Position numbers and translations under genes: made by a program. From Theocolax elegans (taxonomy: Eukaryota > Arthropoda > Insecta > Hymenoptera > Cerocephalidae), in assembly GCA_026168455.1 (NCBI GenBank), contig CM047425.1, positions 7,848,001 through 7,912,000 on the forward strand: a DNA stretch of 64,000 nucleotides, written 5' to 3'. Below, piece after piece: positions 52,201-64,000 of the stretch (its first letter is position 1; each line of letters begins with the position of its first letter). Under the pieces are notes generated by a model, which saw only the letters and a list, made by a program, of their open reading frames with translations, was not told the origin of the DNA and searched no databases.

Positions 52201-54146
52201 AATGAATTTGTTGAAAAGTAGGGTATACGAGGGGGGTACAGAGCCGAGGAAAAAAAAAATAGGAGAAAGCGCGGGGGCGCCGAGGGCCCTTCAGGGTGAC
52301 CTGGAGCCGTCGGCTGGTGCCACCACCGCCGCGGCCGCCGCCGCCACGGCAAGGCGGTGGGGAGGAGGAAAAGCCGTCGTTCTACCGGAGGTGGGAGGCT
52401 AAGGAAGCCCTTGAAATCAATAGCCAGCCGCTACCGCCGCCGCCTGCCTTGCCTGGCTGGTTATAACTCCCCCACCCTATCGGACTCACGTATATGTATA
52501 TACACCCCCACTACACGCTCATACTCTCCCACGCGTTCTTTTATTCTCCACAAACGAACCCTAGCGTGTTCTACACCTTCGGGCTAAGAAAATCTCTACG
52601 TCTTATATTTAACTCTTCTCTCTGTCTTTTACTCCTCTCCACCCTTTGGCCATTCTCGTTACAACTCCTTCTTGTAGATCGCATCGATCGTTTTCATTCT
52701 CGATCCTGATCATATATAACTTCGTTCAAGTACAAAGTTCGACTACTCGGGTTGCTAGAGTTCCGCGAGTTCTAGCGGATGGTTAAAATTCAATTAACCT
52801 GTGTATAGTCGAATAAACGAATGAATGGCGCCACGTAGCGCGGACTTTACCAAGTCCGGTGTAACCGTAAAGGATGCACTATTAGCCTTCCGCCGGTCTT
52901 GCAGCTTACGCCTACTACTTTTTTTGGTTCCAGCTGTACCGACCGAGATGTCAAACAACAATCAAACAAGATTCAAACGATAATCGATTTTCATTTTTAC
53001 AATGAGCATTCTACCACATTATTTTTACTTAATTCAGCTTTTTCAAATTATTAGCACATTAGCAATTTCTAATTACGTTACATCGATAATTTTATTGATT
53101 ATACATATTAATTACGTAACTGAATCTATTGTATAACTTCATTACAGATTGCTTACGCAGATTAATGAGAGATTATAAAGCACAGAGTACAAAAAATCAA
53201 TTGCACTATGAAATTTTACGCAAACTGCTACGAGTGTCTGACTAAACGTAGATCTCGTCTACTTAAAACCACTACTGGTAAAAAATTTCACAATTTTGAA
53301 AGAGTATTTTAATATTTGTTTTTAATTTTTAATATTTATAATGTACATTCATAATATATATATTGATATAATTATTATTAACATACATCACTGATAATTA
53401 GACGTATATCTTTTTCGTGACAGCATCCACAATTTTCTTAATTTTTTTAAATTAATTTTTTTATGCTTGGAATATATAATAAACCTTTTAAATTTTTATT
53501 AAAACTAGAATTTGATGTATTATTTGCAATTTTTTTACCTCTTCACGAATATTATTATTTTTAATAACAATATTAAGCAAAATAAAATATTAATAAATGT
53601 AATCGGTAAGATTATGCTAAAAAAATTAGGCCACTAAAATGTTACTCATGCATTTAAGAAAGTTTAGAATATTAAAATTTAAATACTATTATAATATTAA
53701 TTGCTGATAATAAATAGAATAATTTATTTTCTCTTCGTTTATTGGCTATTATCTTGAAAAGTTGCGTAATAAAAAAGAATCGCAATTAAATAGCTAGAGA
53801 GAGAAGACATCGTGTTACAAGTCAAGCTTACGGAAATCTATTTCTTTTTTTTTTACTTAATTCGTCAGATTGGTTGAAAAAAGATCACGATTCAAGTAAT
53901 CTTGAAGTAAATCATAGAAAAGAGAAGTAAAAAAAAATCAAAGTAGCGCGGAAAAGATAAAAGATAAGAGGGTCTCGGGTGCAACTACATTAAATCGCAA
54001 CAAAAAACGCTTGCCGGTAATCGCTCGATAATTTGCAAGCAGCAATGACGCGAAAAACTAAGAAAGAGAGGGAGAGCAGAGTTTGCAAGTGGCAGCTGCG
54101 TGCGCGACCCTCGTCTTTGGTAATTAGTAGAAAGTTGTAAACTCCT

Positions 54147-54172
54147 TCTCTCTCTCTCTCTCTCTCTCTCTC
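54147..54172. repeat. (TC)n microsatellite
   Basis: Thirteen TC units in the intergenic region. Confidence 0.85.
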
Positions 54173-56517
54173 GTTCCTTTAATTCAAAACTCGAAGATTA
54201 TAAAAAAAAATAGCAACGTTGACCCAGAATATAGTAGTAATGCTACATATCATGAAAGAGCGAGAGAGGGAAGGTGAGAAAATAAAAACGGAAGGTGACC
54301 CTGCTCTGCTTATATACGTGTGCGCGTGACCCAGCTATAAAAATTTCGATTTTATTAATTTATATTATATGGTAAATACACGAACCATTATTTACTACTA
54401 AATTATGTCGACCTTTAGGTTTAATGTTTTACTTTCCTTTTTTTAACTATTTAAAATTACGATTAACTTATCTGCGCCGACAACCAACGGCTATATATAT
54501 AAAACTATGTATAATAATATTAATTTTAAAAATCTATTATAAGCACTCGTCTGTTATTATAAATTCAATCCCGACATTTGAATGAAATATTGTAATTTAT
54601 AAGAAATTATTGTCCCATATTTACACAATTACATACGACAGGTATTGCATTTTATATCATTGTATATGCTAGTGTCACATATTTTATTTATCGCACGTAG
54701 ATGGATCATCGTGCACTCGCTGGCCGCGCCGCTAGAAAAACGAGATAAAGGTATCTATCCCCCAAACGCATTGCGGAGCGTATAAAAGTTCAAAGGGGGT
54801 AAAGCCTCGAGAGCACGTCTATAGAGTACCATTAACTCGTTTCTCTTTTTCCTTTTCCATTCTTTGTCTTGTTTCCAGTTTTTCTGTCTATGTATACACA
54901 ATTTTTTTTCTCACATTTGTTACATTTTTATAGACGAGGTTTGAGCAGCAATTCCAAAATTTGTCCAAGATAACATCCGCACATTCATTTTAATTTTCCA
55001 ATTTTTGTATTATGCACCTTTTTCTACACTTATTTTAATAGTTACAACAAAAATGAGATTTTCAATTATTTCTTATTGTGCAAAATTCACTTTTTTCATT
55101 TTTATTTTATGAATCGTACCGATGAAGCGTTAGTAAACATTCATTGAAAAAATTATTGAAAAATATATCGTGAGGAGTTCAAACTATATATGTATTTAGA
55201 AGTATGATAAAATAGTAATATTGTTTTCTCTTGATAATTAAAAGCAATATAATAATAATTTAGAATTCATTTTTGAAAGTGCTACATATATTCATTAAAA
55301 ATTAGTAAATTTGTTACCAATGAAATGTTTAACCGATAAAACAATTTTTATTTCCGTCACGTTTCTAGTGCCTGTCACAGTTTCGACGTATCATGTTTTG
55401 TACATAAAGTCCATACAAACAAAAATTTTCAGGTAATTGAACATTTCTATTAAATAAACTTACACATAATTTTTTCTTCTGCGTATTTAATTAGATTGAG
55501 ATATTGTATCATGACCTCGTAATCAATGAAATCGAAGTTTGATTCTTAAGATCTAATGTATACGTGCAACAGTACACATACATATACATTGTTCAACTTT
55601 TTTACTGGATTTATTGATTCGCTAAAAAATTAGAACAGACTGATAAGTTTTATCATTTTACTCTTTAAAATAAACTAATATCCTTTTGATCAGATAATGA
55701 TAAGCAATTATTTTTACTTTAAGTGTTCATTTAATAAAGTGATAATAATGTATTCTTGTTTCAATTAAGCAATAAAAATGTATTAAAATTACAAGAAAAT
55801 ATTGCTTAGTTTTTAGAAAATTAAAGATCAAATACTTATTATAGTAATAATGTTTACTTACCTAATAAATTGTGTTTAAATACTTCGCTGCATGGGTTGA
55901 CAAGCATTACACTCACTACACTTTTTAATTAAAATTAACATCTAGAGAAATCATACAAAAAAAATTAATTATTCAATTTATTTAAAAAAAAATGAGTTAT
56001 AAAATTCCTTAAAGAAAATTTGTTTATTCTATCATCTATTATTACCTCGATACTTAAATCGAATTCTCTTAAAATAAAATTAATATGTTTAAAAGCTCCA
56101 TAATTCACTCTTTGAGTTTAATACTACAAAAAAACTTTCAATATTTGAACTTAATATCATATGTGTCTAACTTTAAGTTATATTTCATTCTACCTTAGCG
56201 GTTGAAAACTTGAATTAATAAACAAATGATACTATGAAATAATATAATAAAATGATTAATGAAGTGCAAAATTCCATACATATCCAAAAGCCAACAAATG
56301 CTTGAAAATAAGTTTTAAACCAATAATTATTTAAATATAGTCAATAATACTTTACAATTACATTATTAACAATACATAAATGCTCTTACTCCAATTATAA
56401 AATGATTTATCTTGATGGTTGACCAATATATGTATACGAATAGGAAACTTTGATCGCTAATTGTGTTTGGTTTTTACATTTTTAATACCAGTCGCTCAAG
56501 TCTCCTCCCAAAGTTTG

Positions 56518-56584
56518 TATATATATATATATATATATACACGCAAGAAAAGTGTATATGTATATACATATGTGCACATATGTA

Positions 56585-56617
<33 letters not shown>

Positions 56618-56618
56618 T
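56518..56618. repeat. Two (TA)n tracts
   Basis: TA repeats at 56518-56539 and about 56592-56617 with TATATG-rich sequence between them. Confidence 0.8.
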
Positions 56619-57413
56619 CATATATAGGACATATGCACCTGCTGTTCTTTGCTATCATAACGATCAAAATATAACTACCAACTTAATCTTTTCTTTTATT
56701 AATTATTATCGTGGTTATCGTCTTATTGAACAGATATACAAAATCAATTTCTCGTCATTGAACAGACAAAGATAATAAATAGTAATAGTACGTACACAAA
56801 GCTCGCTGAATTCGTCGTTCGAGACAATATGATTTTCTTTCAATTATGATACTAATTTTCTTTTAATCTTTTATTCAATTTATATTCTCAATTAAATCTT
56901 CATTGTTATTTTTATCCTTCTTGTGAAAAACACAAACATAAATAAATTAAAAAGTACATTGAAAAAAATATATATAATAATAAACGTTGGCTGTAATGGT
57001 AATACGTCAGCTTCAATGGAATAATTAGCCATCATCTCGTGAAACAGTTGTTTGATAATTAATTCGCGAATCACCGATTGATTGCTACTTAAAAAACTTT
57101 TTTAACGTAACCCTTCCCATTTCATCCGCAAATGTGCATCTATACACCCTCTCCCCATGATAATTGCTGCTTCGCAAGTTTATATTACTTATTATTCGCT
57201 CTTCTGCACTCTATTCACCTTTTACCCTTCTCTCTCGAACTACCCTCCTTCAAGTGCATCGACTCAAGAGTAGAAGTAGCCTCACGAGAGGCTTCGTATA
57301 TTCTGCAAAGAGGTCTTTTGCGGCGGAAAAAATACAAAAAGAAACTTAAGAAAAGGAAAGTAACGCGAAAGAAAGAGATGATAAAACCCGAGACTACTTC
57401 GCGCTTCTTTCTT

Positions 57414-57556
57414 TCTCTCTCTCTCTCTCTCTCTCTCGCTCTTTATCATTCTTTCTCAATCACTCGCTCTTTTTTCTATCTGCCTCCTTTATCATTTCAT
57501 TTTCTTTCTCTCTCTCTCTTTTAACTCTCATTCTCTTACTCTCTCTCTCTCTTTTT
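57414..57556. repeat. CT-rich tract with (CT)n
   Basis: Uninterrupted CT repeat at 57414-57437, with further CT runs near 57508-57520 and 57540-57552. Confidence 0.75.
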
Positions 57557-59238
57557 CTTTTATTTGAGGGCTTTAGTGCTGCACTGCGCCTTTTGAATGC
57601 CACTTTTCACGTTCGCACGAGATAGATACAAGAGCGGTTGCCGCCACTACCGATATTTCTTGATACACATGTATACAATACACATATATACATACTCGGT
57701 ATGCTTTATTAAGTTATCGTTCGCAAATCTTTCGGGCTACCAATTGTTCGTCTTATCACTTTGGTCTGCATTCCACTCTAAAGACATATTTTCTATCTTT
57801 TCACATTCGCTCGCACAGCCGTTTATAATATTATTCGATCGAGCCGCTCTTTATTCACCAACGAATCACAGTTGCAAACGCAAGCTCTTTTATTTCTCTT
57901 TTTTTTCTAAGGAGGCCCTGCAGTCGAAGAAATTAATAACGACAGTCTCCAGCCACTCGTTAAATTTACACCTTTTCACTCAATTTGCTGTTTGTATTTT
58001 TTACATATACTTATTATTGTAATGCAACAAGGAACAAAATTTTTATTACACGTTAATTACTTAACATTTACAAAAAGCACATTCTTTGCCAATTATTTTT
58101 CCTTTATAGGTTCACGTTAACAAACATTAACAAAACATTACTTTGAAAATTGAACTTTAATAATTAAAGATAAACAAATAATAACATAATTTCAGTTTCC
58201 TTCATACATTTAAATATTTATCCCGATGACGCGGTTTATATGGAAAGCAAGTTCTAAGCCAAAAAGCAAGTCTATGGTGTCGATGGACGGGGTATGGCTC
58301 AGAACCTACTTCCTAAAACGTTGCGAAATCCTCACTGCCAAGTAGCGGCAAACAGACGAATTTCTGTCATGTGAGTTTATTCGATAATTCTAATCCTAAA
58401 ATACCGTCAGAACGTGCTAACTTTTTTTCATTTTTTATTGATGACGAAGCCCCCGATTTATTTTACACATGGTTTAAACGAATTTTATACCTGTTAAAGT
58501 GACACGATTTAAAGGTCTGGAAACAACGTCATTTTAATAAGCCTAATATTAAAATGGTGACATGATTTAGTATTTCTTATTTTTTTTGTATTTTAAAAAC
58601 TTTTTTTGTTAAAGACACTGACGCGCGGCCCAACAATACGAAAATCCTTTTATAAGAATTAAAAAGCTTAGACATTATCTATAAATTATAAACATTAGAA
58701 AATATAAAGACAACTCCATAACAAATAAGTTTTAACTTTTTTAAAGGAAATGCAATTGAAAATTGTGCGCCCTTCCTCCGTTCCTTTTTTCTATGTCATT
58801 TTGACATATTTTCGATAAAAAAACAAGATATTTACACTTTTCTATACCAAGTCAGTAGCAAGTCTACCCCATTGAAAAGGAAAAAAGAAACGAATTTAAG
58901 CGAATTGAAGCAAGAAAGCTTTGTACTAAAATCAATGCTTTAAACATCTTAAAAAAGGATTTTATTCCCGCTTGCCTTTATTGCGTTAAGCACACTGGCC
59001 TAGCAAACAACTCTAATTATGTTGATCACACTACAGTAAAAGTTGATAATTATTTATTATGAACAACTGAGTGACTCTGGTTGATTCGATAAACCGTTTT
59101 TTTTTTCTTTTAATTCTCGCAGTTCGTAATAGTAATAGTGGTGATGGCATAATCGAGTGGTAGAAAGGGTAGGCTAAGAAAATTTGGAGGAGGGGGAGGG
59201 TAAAGTGCCAAATGTGGTTATGATAAGGCGAAGGCTCT

Positions 59239-59406
59239 TCAGATCAGTTTTCCGAAAAGATACCCGACCAAGACCATAGCGATAGCGATTATTATGCTGG
59301 TGGTAGACATCGGCAGTGGGTTACTGGTTTGCGAAGTCAGGCCCGATACGGAAGTCAAACTAACATCTCTACCCAGTGCTGCGGTTTTCCACTTTAGTAA
59401 TTCCTC
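59239..59406 (-). CDS. Vap33: Vap33 exon 6 (ER membrane anchor and stop)
   Basis: The acceptor is aactag|GAG. It carries residues 206-260 and TGA (59239-59241). [11 protein letters not shown] ends the coiled coil; a Ser/Thr stretch follows; [15 protein letters not shown] is the tail anchor, ending GKLI. Confidence 0.95.
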   Translation of the reverse strand, partial: EELLKWKTAALGRDVSLTSVSGLTSQTSNPLPMSTTSIIIAIAMVLVGYLFGKLI

Positions 59407-61822
59407 CTAGTTTGTAAAATGTTTTTATTATTTTTTAAACATGAATGTGAATGTAATAACCCAATAATCCATAATTTTATTAAATTATATATTAAATTCA
59501 TGTAAATTAATAAAATTATTATTAAATTTCATAGAAATAATTTACCTTAAGTAAAAGATTTTCCTGCCTGAGATTGCTTTCTTCTAACCTCATATTATTA
59601 ACTTCATCTGTTATTTGCCAAAATCCCTCTTCTTCTTTAGCATCCGTCTACACACAAAAAATATTAATTCATTAATTTACTTGAAACAGATACATAAGGA
59701 ACATGTTTAAATTTACCTTTGGCCAAAACCTATTTGAATCCACTGCTGAATCCTTTTTCTTTTCTTCAGTAGAATTTGAATCTGATTTACTCGTTGTAGT
59801 TGTTGCTTTAGATTTAGTGACAGTAGTAGTCGTAACGGGATTTTCAAATACACATTTGAGTTTTGTATCCATTAATTGATCAGGATTTGCATCTTTTAAC
59901 TGAAAAAAAAACAATAGTTGTAAACATAAGATATTAATTTTAAATTACATTGGTACAAAACAATAACTCAAAGCTAAGTTAATTGAAATTGTCTGCCAAT
60001 TTTACTGTAGATAACTACAAACGTTTTAGAAGCAAACGTGGAAATAATTTTAGAAATGCATTGGATTATTGCCCAAAGTGCTCAAGCAGATGTATATTTT
60101 GGTATTTCAAAACTTCAAGGATTCATGTAATTTTGTACATATTACCTCTTTTGTGTTTTAAATTAATACATTTGTTTCAACACTATTAGCCAATTGTTCA
60201 AATGCATTAAATATAAAGAAAAGGTAACACTCACAATTTCTGTTGGATCTTCATCTGGTTCTTCGTTGGGAACTACAAAAGTTTGAACCATAAATTTGTG
60301 CTTGCTTTTTTCATTTGGATCAAAATCGAAGGGTTGTAAGCAAACTGAAAATGTAAATTTTATAATATGTATACATTGAATTGTGACCAATTGATATACT
60401 TGTCAATAAATTGTAAAATCTTTCACACCTGCTATTTCACAAACTTCTTTTGGTTTAAGCACTCCAGCATTTGGTCTAACACAATACCGTTTTGGTGCAG
60501 TAGTTTTTATTTTGAAATACACTTTTTGATTATTCGTTGGATTTGTGAGCTTCATATATGAAGCAATTGGACCTCCTGTAAAGGGACCTAAATAGTAAAA
60601 ATGATTAATATATTTAATACTGGAAATCCAATGATAAAATACATTTTTTTAATTCTTTAATTAAACAAAATATTTAATCAACATAATTTAGAAAGAAATA
60701 ATAATATAATAATAAAATGTCCTTCCAATGCTATTGTTGGTAATATTGTATTAATTATATAATGAAAATTAAAATTATTACTTTCAATAAATTTAAATTA
60801 TAGCGTTATAATTTTAGTAAAGTAGTTTTAACCTTTAATATTATAGTAAATTATTCTTATACCTGGAAAATGGGTATAAATGGGTGAAAGTAAGATGAAT
60901 TAAAAAATATGCAAACAAAATGAATGTAAAGCACCGATGTAAGGCTGTATAAAAAAAATAACAAGTTAAAGACTCCAGCAGGAAAGACGAAAGGAACTGC
61001 CGAGTCATAATAGATCATCTTTCTTTCGATGAGAAAGACAAGCGGTAGACTTGATATATATATTTATATGTATATATGCAATAATTGTAGTCAAAACAGT
61101 TTTTTTATAAAAAATATATGTTTTCTAATTTATCAAAAGAGTTTTATCCACACAAGTGTATCGATATTTATAACTTAGAACCAAATATTTGTATAGAATC
61201 AAATATATCAAAAAACATAAATATAAAATAAATACAACTGAACAATAGTGTCATTTAATCTTGATCAACTGTTTAAATGAAAATACAGACTTAGAATCTG
61301 TTTTTATAAAATAAAATATAGGATACAGGAAAATTAAAATTGTTGGATGGAATTGTTGGTAGAGGGTTACCGAGTGACTTATCATCCCTGGCCAACGATG
61401 CAGTAATGAATAGGAACAGTTGTTCCTTTTTTTTGTTAATAAAAATAGTCAATGCAATGTGTCCAGGGCGCGTACACGCGTGTATGCGATCATCAATTCG
61501 CCATGTCGTGGCGCGGCACACGCATACACACATGTACTTACATTATACAGACACGTACGTGTCCATATAATCTGTAAAGAAATACGAGGAAGCCCGTAAA
61601 GGGTGCTCGAGAAAACAATAGGAAAAAAAGCCTTGAAACGAAAAGCGCATAACTAAGAATGAAAGATAGAAAATAAGAACACCCTAAAAAGCAATAATAA
61701 CGAGCTGTGAAGCTCCACTAAAGAATAAGTATGTCTATAAATTATATATACTGTTAGTTACCTCGGAATCGTAGCTCATTTTGCGGTTCGATAATCAAGA
61801 TTTGTTCGGGTTTATTCGACAT
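59239..61822 (-). CDS. Vap33: Vap33, VAMP-associated protein (VAPA/VAPB family), complete
   Basis: This is an integral ER membrane protein that recruits lipid-transfer and other FFAT-motif proteins to ER contact sites. Six exons join 61762-61822, 60429-60587, 60235-60344, 59717-59899, 59546-59647 and 59239-59406. They total 783 bp, or 260 aa plus TGA, within the normal family range (about 240-270). All introns are GT-AG and phases are consistent. The MSP domain spans about residues 6-125: [39 protein letters not shown] and KSKHKFMVQ are visible. Pro59 matches VAPB Pro56, the ALS8 site. Lys90 and Met92 match the FFAT-binding pair. Then follow a Thr/Ser/Lys linker (about 131-165), a coiled coil (about 176-215) and a C-terminal anchor (about 242-256) ending FGKLI. 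No defect was seen. A minus-strand AATAAA at 59053-59058 lies about 180 bases past the stop. Confidence 0.97.
59546..59647 (-). CDS. Vap33: Vap33 exon 5 (coiled coil)
   Basis: This exon is 102 bp, phase 0/0, with acceptor gtgtgtag|ACG and donor CTTAAG|gtaaat. It carries residues 172-205, an acidic start ([10 protein letters not shown]) then the coiled coil [20 protein letters not shown], used for VAP dimerisation. The intron before it is only 69 bases. Confidence 0.93.
59717..59899 (-). CDS. Vap33: Vap33 exon 4 (end of MSP, linker)
   Basis: This exon is 183 bp, phase 0/0, with acceptor tttttcag|TTA and donor CCAAAG|gtaaat. It carries residues 111-171: [20 protein letters not shown] closes the MSP fold, followed by a Thr/Ser/Lys-rich flexible linker ending NRFWPK. 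Confidence 0.95.
60235..60344 (-). CDS. Vap33: Vap33 exon 3 (FFAT-binding surface)
   Basis: This exon is 110 bp, with acceptor attttcag|TT and donor GAAATT|gtgagt. It carries residues 74-110: [20 protein letters not shown] then [36 protein letters not shown] is the most conserved VAP block. Confidence 0.95.
60429..60587 (-). CDS. Vap33: Vap33 exon 2 (MSP domain core)
   Basis: This exon is 159 bp, phase 1/1, with acceptor actatttag|GT and donor ATAGCAG|gtgtga. It carries residues 21-73: [26 protein letters not shown] and [20 protein letters not shown]. The conserved Pro of the CVRPN motif is intact. Confidence 0.95.
61762..61822 (-). CDS. Vap33: Vap33 exon 1 (start of MSP domain)
   Basis: It encodes residues 1-20, [20 protein letters not shown], plus one base of Gly21. 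The ATG context is ctcaggATGT. The donor is TTCCGAG|gtaact. The QxLxxEPxxELxF pattern is the first strand of the MSP domain. Confidence 0.95.
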
Positions 61823-64000
61823 CCTGAGTCAGAGTTGTTCAAGATTTATCTATCTATATATCTGTACGTATTGGGCGAAAAACTCGATTGCAGACCTCGG
61901 CGGTGGCGGGCAATGGCAATTCACTGTCGTCGTATGTATGTGTATCCTATGTACGTGTCCGTGGTGTTGTGTGTGCGTGCGTTCGTATGTGTGAACGTGA
62001 GCAAGTATAGACGAGCTCTCGAAAAAGAGCAGTGGTAATGTAATGTAATAATAATCAACAATCAAACTATCGTTGTCGTCGTCGTCGTCGTCGAGTTTAT
62101 AGGTTTGGTTGGACTATACGCACCGGGTTGAATAATTTCGATTTAACGTTGTATATATCTTAATGTGTACCACGCAGGAAAAAACAAAGATTTTTCGTAG
62201 TGGAGACCTTTTCGCCCTTTATTATAGGTATATTTATGTCCCCTTGATCCTTGTCGTTTCTTAAGCCGTGATGCGTACACCCGTCTCTCTCTTTCTTTGC
62301 ACACACTAAACCGAAAACCGACGAACCTCCACGGGCGAGGAGAGACAAGAGACTCTGACTCTCTCGAGACGGCTCGTGCGCGATAGATAATCAGCCAGCC
62401 GCGCGCGCTCGCGTCAAACGAGAAGATCCGGTAAAGGTATATAATATAATATATATTCCCCGCGGGCCACAGCACAAGTAACGATGATTCCTCTACTGGT
62501 TATTTTATATTCTTCTTTCTATAATCAAGATTTCGATAATGTCCGTTCAACGCTGTTGTTTCACGTTACACTGGAAAAATAAGTGTAACTTATATAGAAA
62601 TAATTCTGTCTCTTTTTTTCTTGTATTCTTTTTCCCAGAATCCCGTACAGAACAGTTTACTATTTCGACAGTTGGACGCGTATAGGTCGACGATGAATCT
62701 TTTACAGTTTACACTTTTTACACTCTACTTCGTTTTAAGAGTGTGCGTAAGCGCGTACGCGCCTCTTTGTCGACTCTATAATACAATTTTATCCTCGTAC
62801 TTTACGTTATACTGCGTACTATCCGTGTGTTCGCCTGTGTGTGCGTGCCTGCGTGGGCCCGTATGTGTTGCGCGGCGCGGTTGTGTGCGTGTTGCCCTCG
62901 ACACTCGAGTCTCGACAGTTGCGCACCAAAATACGCATGCGTCACGGCGGAAATTATATGCACGGATTACACGGTACTGAAGTAACCGCTTAGCGCTTAG
63001 ATCATAGACTTGCTAAATTTCTTCAAACGTTCATTATTGCAATTTGCAATACATTTTATTTTTTTTTTCACTCTTATTATTTATGTTTGTATACATTCAA
63101 AATTCCACTTGCCGTTGAGTGTTCGGTTTTTTATTTTTTTAACGACTTTTCCGCGTACGGCCGAACGCTCGATCGAACCGCGAACGAGGAACACCAAACG
63201 TGCAAATTAGAATTAGCGAATTTCCGATGTAGGACCTTAAGATTACGTCATGGTACTGCGCTCGTCAAACGAGAACCCGCAGCTGCTCGTTTGAATTATT
63301 TTTTACCCATAGAAAAATATTTAGAACTGAACTTAAGTACTACTAACTACGTTTTAATGTTTCTTTTTATTTTTTTATTTACATAATACCTATTTTTTTA
63401 TTTACATAATACCTATTTCATTTATCAATTCATTAATATCTGTTAATATTAAAATTTTGAATTCCTTAACCGTTTTTTGTACGCACCTGATAATCTAAAA
63501 ATATAGGTACATTATAAAATTTGCTATATATATATTACAGTACAGCTGTGGTAGGGAAATTATTAAGCACTATTTAAGCAATATAAAATATATTATTTTC
63601 AAAAATAATAATTTATAATTATTTTATTAAAACTGTAATGTGTATAATAAATAAATGTATCTATGTAAATCTATATAAATGCACAGATTTATTAAAGTAC
63701 ATATATCCTATGTATAAAAAACTGTGCTAATCAGTTACCGAAGAAGGCGTACACGACGTGTGTTTGTAAACAAAACACTTATGCAAGACTTCTGCAGCGG
63801 TGCTTATGTACATGAGAGCGTGAAAATGAATGCAAAAATCAATCCTTTAAAAATTTCAATAGTGTTAAAAATTAACTGATCTAACATTACATTATAAAGT
63901 AATCATATTCCTCCTACAAGTTGTAACATGTAACACACACCCACACTCACAATGTAATACTTATTAATAAATAAAAAAGAAATCGTAAAATTTTATTACT
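61823..64000. promoter_or_regulatory. Vap33 5' UTR/promoter region
   Basis: It lies directly upstream of the Vap33 ATG, with a CGA/TCG trinucleotide run at 62071-62093 (probably in the UTR) and CpG-rich patches at 62260-62420 and 62690-62990. The rest, to 64000, is AT-rich. Frames here are short and unlike known proteins. The second CpG-rich patch could be the start of a divergent plus-strand gene beyond the window, but no exon can be shown. Confidence 0.5.
62071..62093. repeat. (GTC)n trinucleotide repeat
   Basis: About seven GTC units (CGA on the Vap33 transcript strand), about 250 bases upstream of the Vap33 ATG, likely within its 5' UTR or promoter. Confidence 0.75.

Larger units (their letters stand above)
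49295..59238. other. Intergenic region between Glut1 and Vap33
   Basis: It begins with a strongly GC-rich island (to about 50200), then AT-rich DNA, and a second GC-rich block at 52100-52950 with GCC/CCG repeats. Smaller islands lie at 53920-54330 and 54700-54860 (with a GCGTATAAAAG TATA-like sequence at 54778-54788), and a CT-rich block at 57120-57960. Long frames in the GC-rich parts have no recognisable domain. The last few hundred bases before 59238 should be the Vap33 3' UTR. Confidence 0.6.

Noticed and set aside
55855..55940. Minus-strand donor TTTATTAG|gtaagt
   Set aside because: It could end a 5' UTR exon of Glut1, but the sequence upstream is plain AT-rich DNA and nothing else supports an exon.
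62621..62980. Plus-strand 119-codon frame upstream of Vap33
   Set aside because: The Cys/Val-rich product comes from TGTGTGCG-type sequence; no domain or splice structure supports it.
1..64000. tRNA, rRNA, CRISPR and phage or integrated-virus features
   Set aside because: I looked for T-arm motifs, regularly spaced repeats, and reverse transcriptase, capsid or transposase frames, and found none that could be supported.

Overview
The window looks like nuclear DNA of an insect, probably a hymenopteran. It is AT-rich overall, has many CT/GA, TG and AT microsatellites, CpG is not depleted, and compact GC-rich islands sit inside very long AT-rich introns. It carries two recognisable protein genes, both on the minus strand. 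There is no sign of a bacterial, plasmid or viral unit. Most long open frames here are chance frames in introns or CpG-rich promoter DNA.

Gene 1 (about 363-49294, minus; the 3' part lies beyond position 1) is the 5' portion of a class I facilitative glucose transporter, Glut1/SLC2A type. The only transporter-core exon present is 363-458, which encodes TM1 with the [12 protein letters not shown] signature. It is a phase 0/0 exon of 96 bp. Upstream of it I reconstruct, from splice sites and matching phases, a chain of exons: 12536-12822, 11075-11431, 3028-3220, 1259-1348, then 363-458. Together they give a form with about 309 residues before TM1: a disordered Ser/His/Thr/Pro/Ala-rich part followed by about 95 residues of predicted coiled coil that run straight into TM1. 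Alternative short first exons, each with ATG, splice donor and compatible phase, sit at 19598-19630 (MGFRKFVEHFK, the likely conventional short Glut1 start), 6899-6918 (MVSLPP) and, less certainly, 49189-49294 (a possible extra N-terminal membrane segment) and 17884-17967. The picture is one transporter core fed by several promoters that give different cytosolic N-termini.

Gene 2 (59239-61822, minus) is a complete Vap33/VAPA/VAPB gene in six exons. It encodes 260 aa: an MSP domain, an acidic/Thr-Ser linker, a coiled coil and a C-terminal ER anchor. It lies upstream of Glut1 in the same orientation.

The rest is introns and a 10-kb intergenic interval. These hold several small inverted-repeat elements (MITE-like, two with TA target duplications, and one pair sharing a TA), a nearly identical 0.73-kb tandem duplication at 31572-33025, two perfect CRE palindromes in GC-rich islands, several long hairpins, and many microsatellites. 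No tRNA, rRNA or CRISPR was seen.
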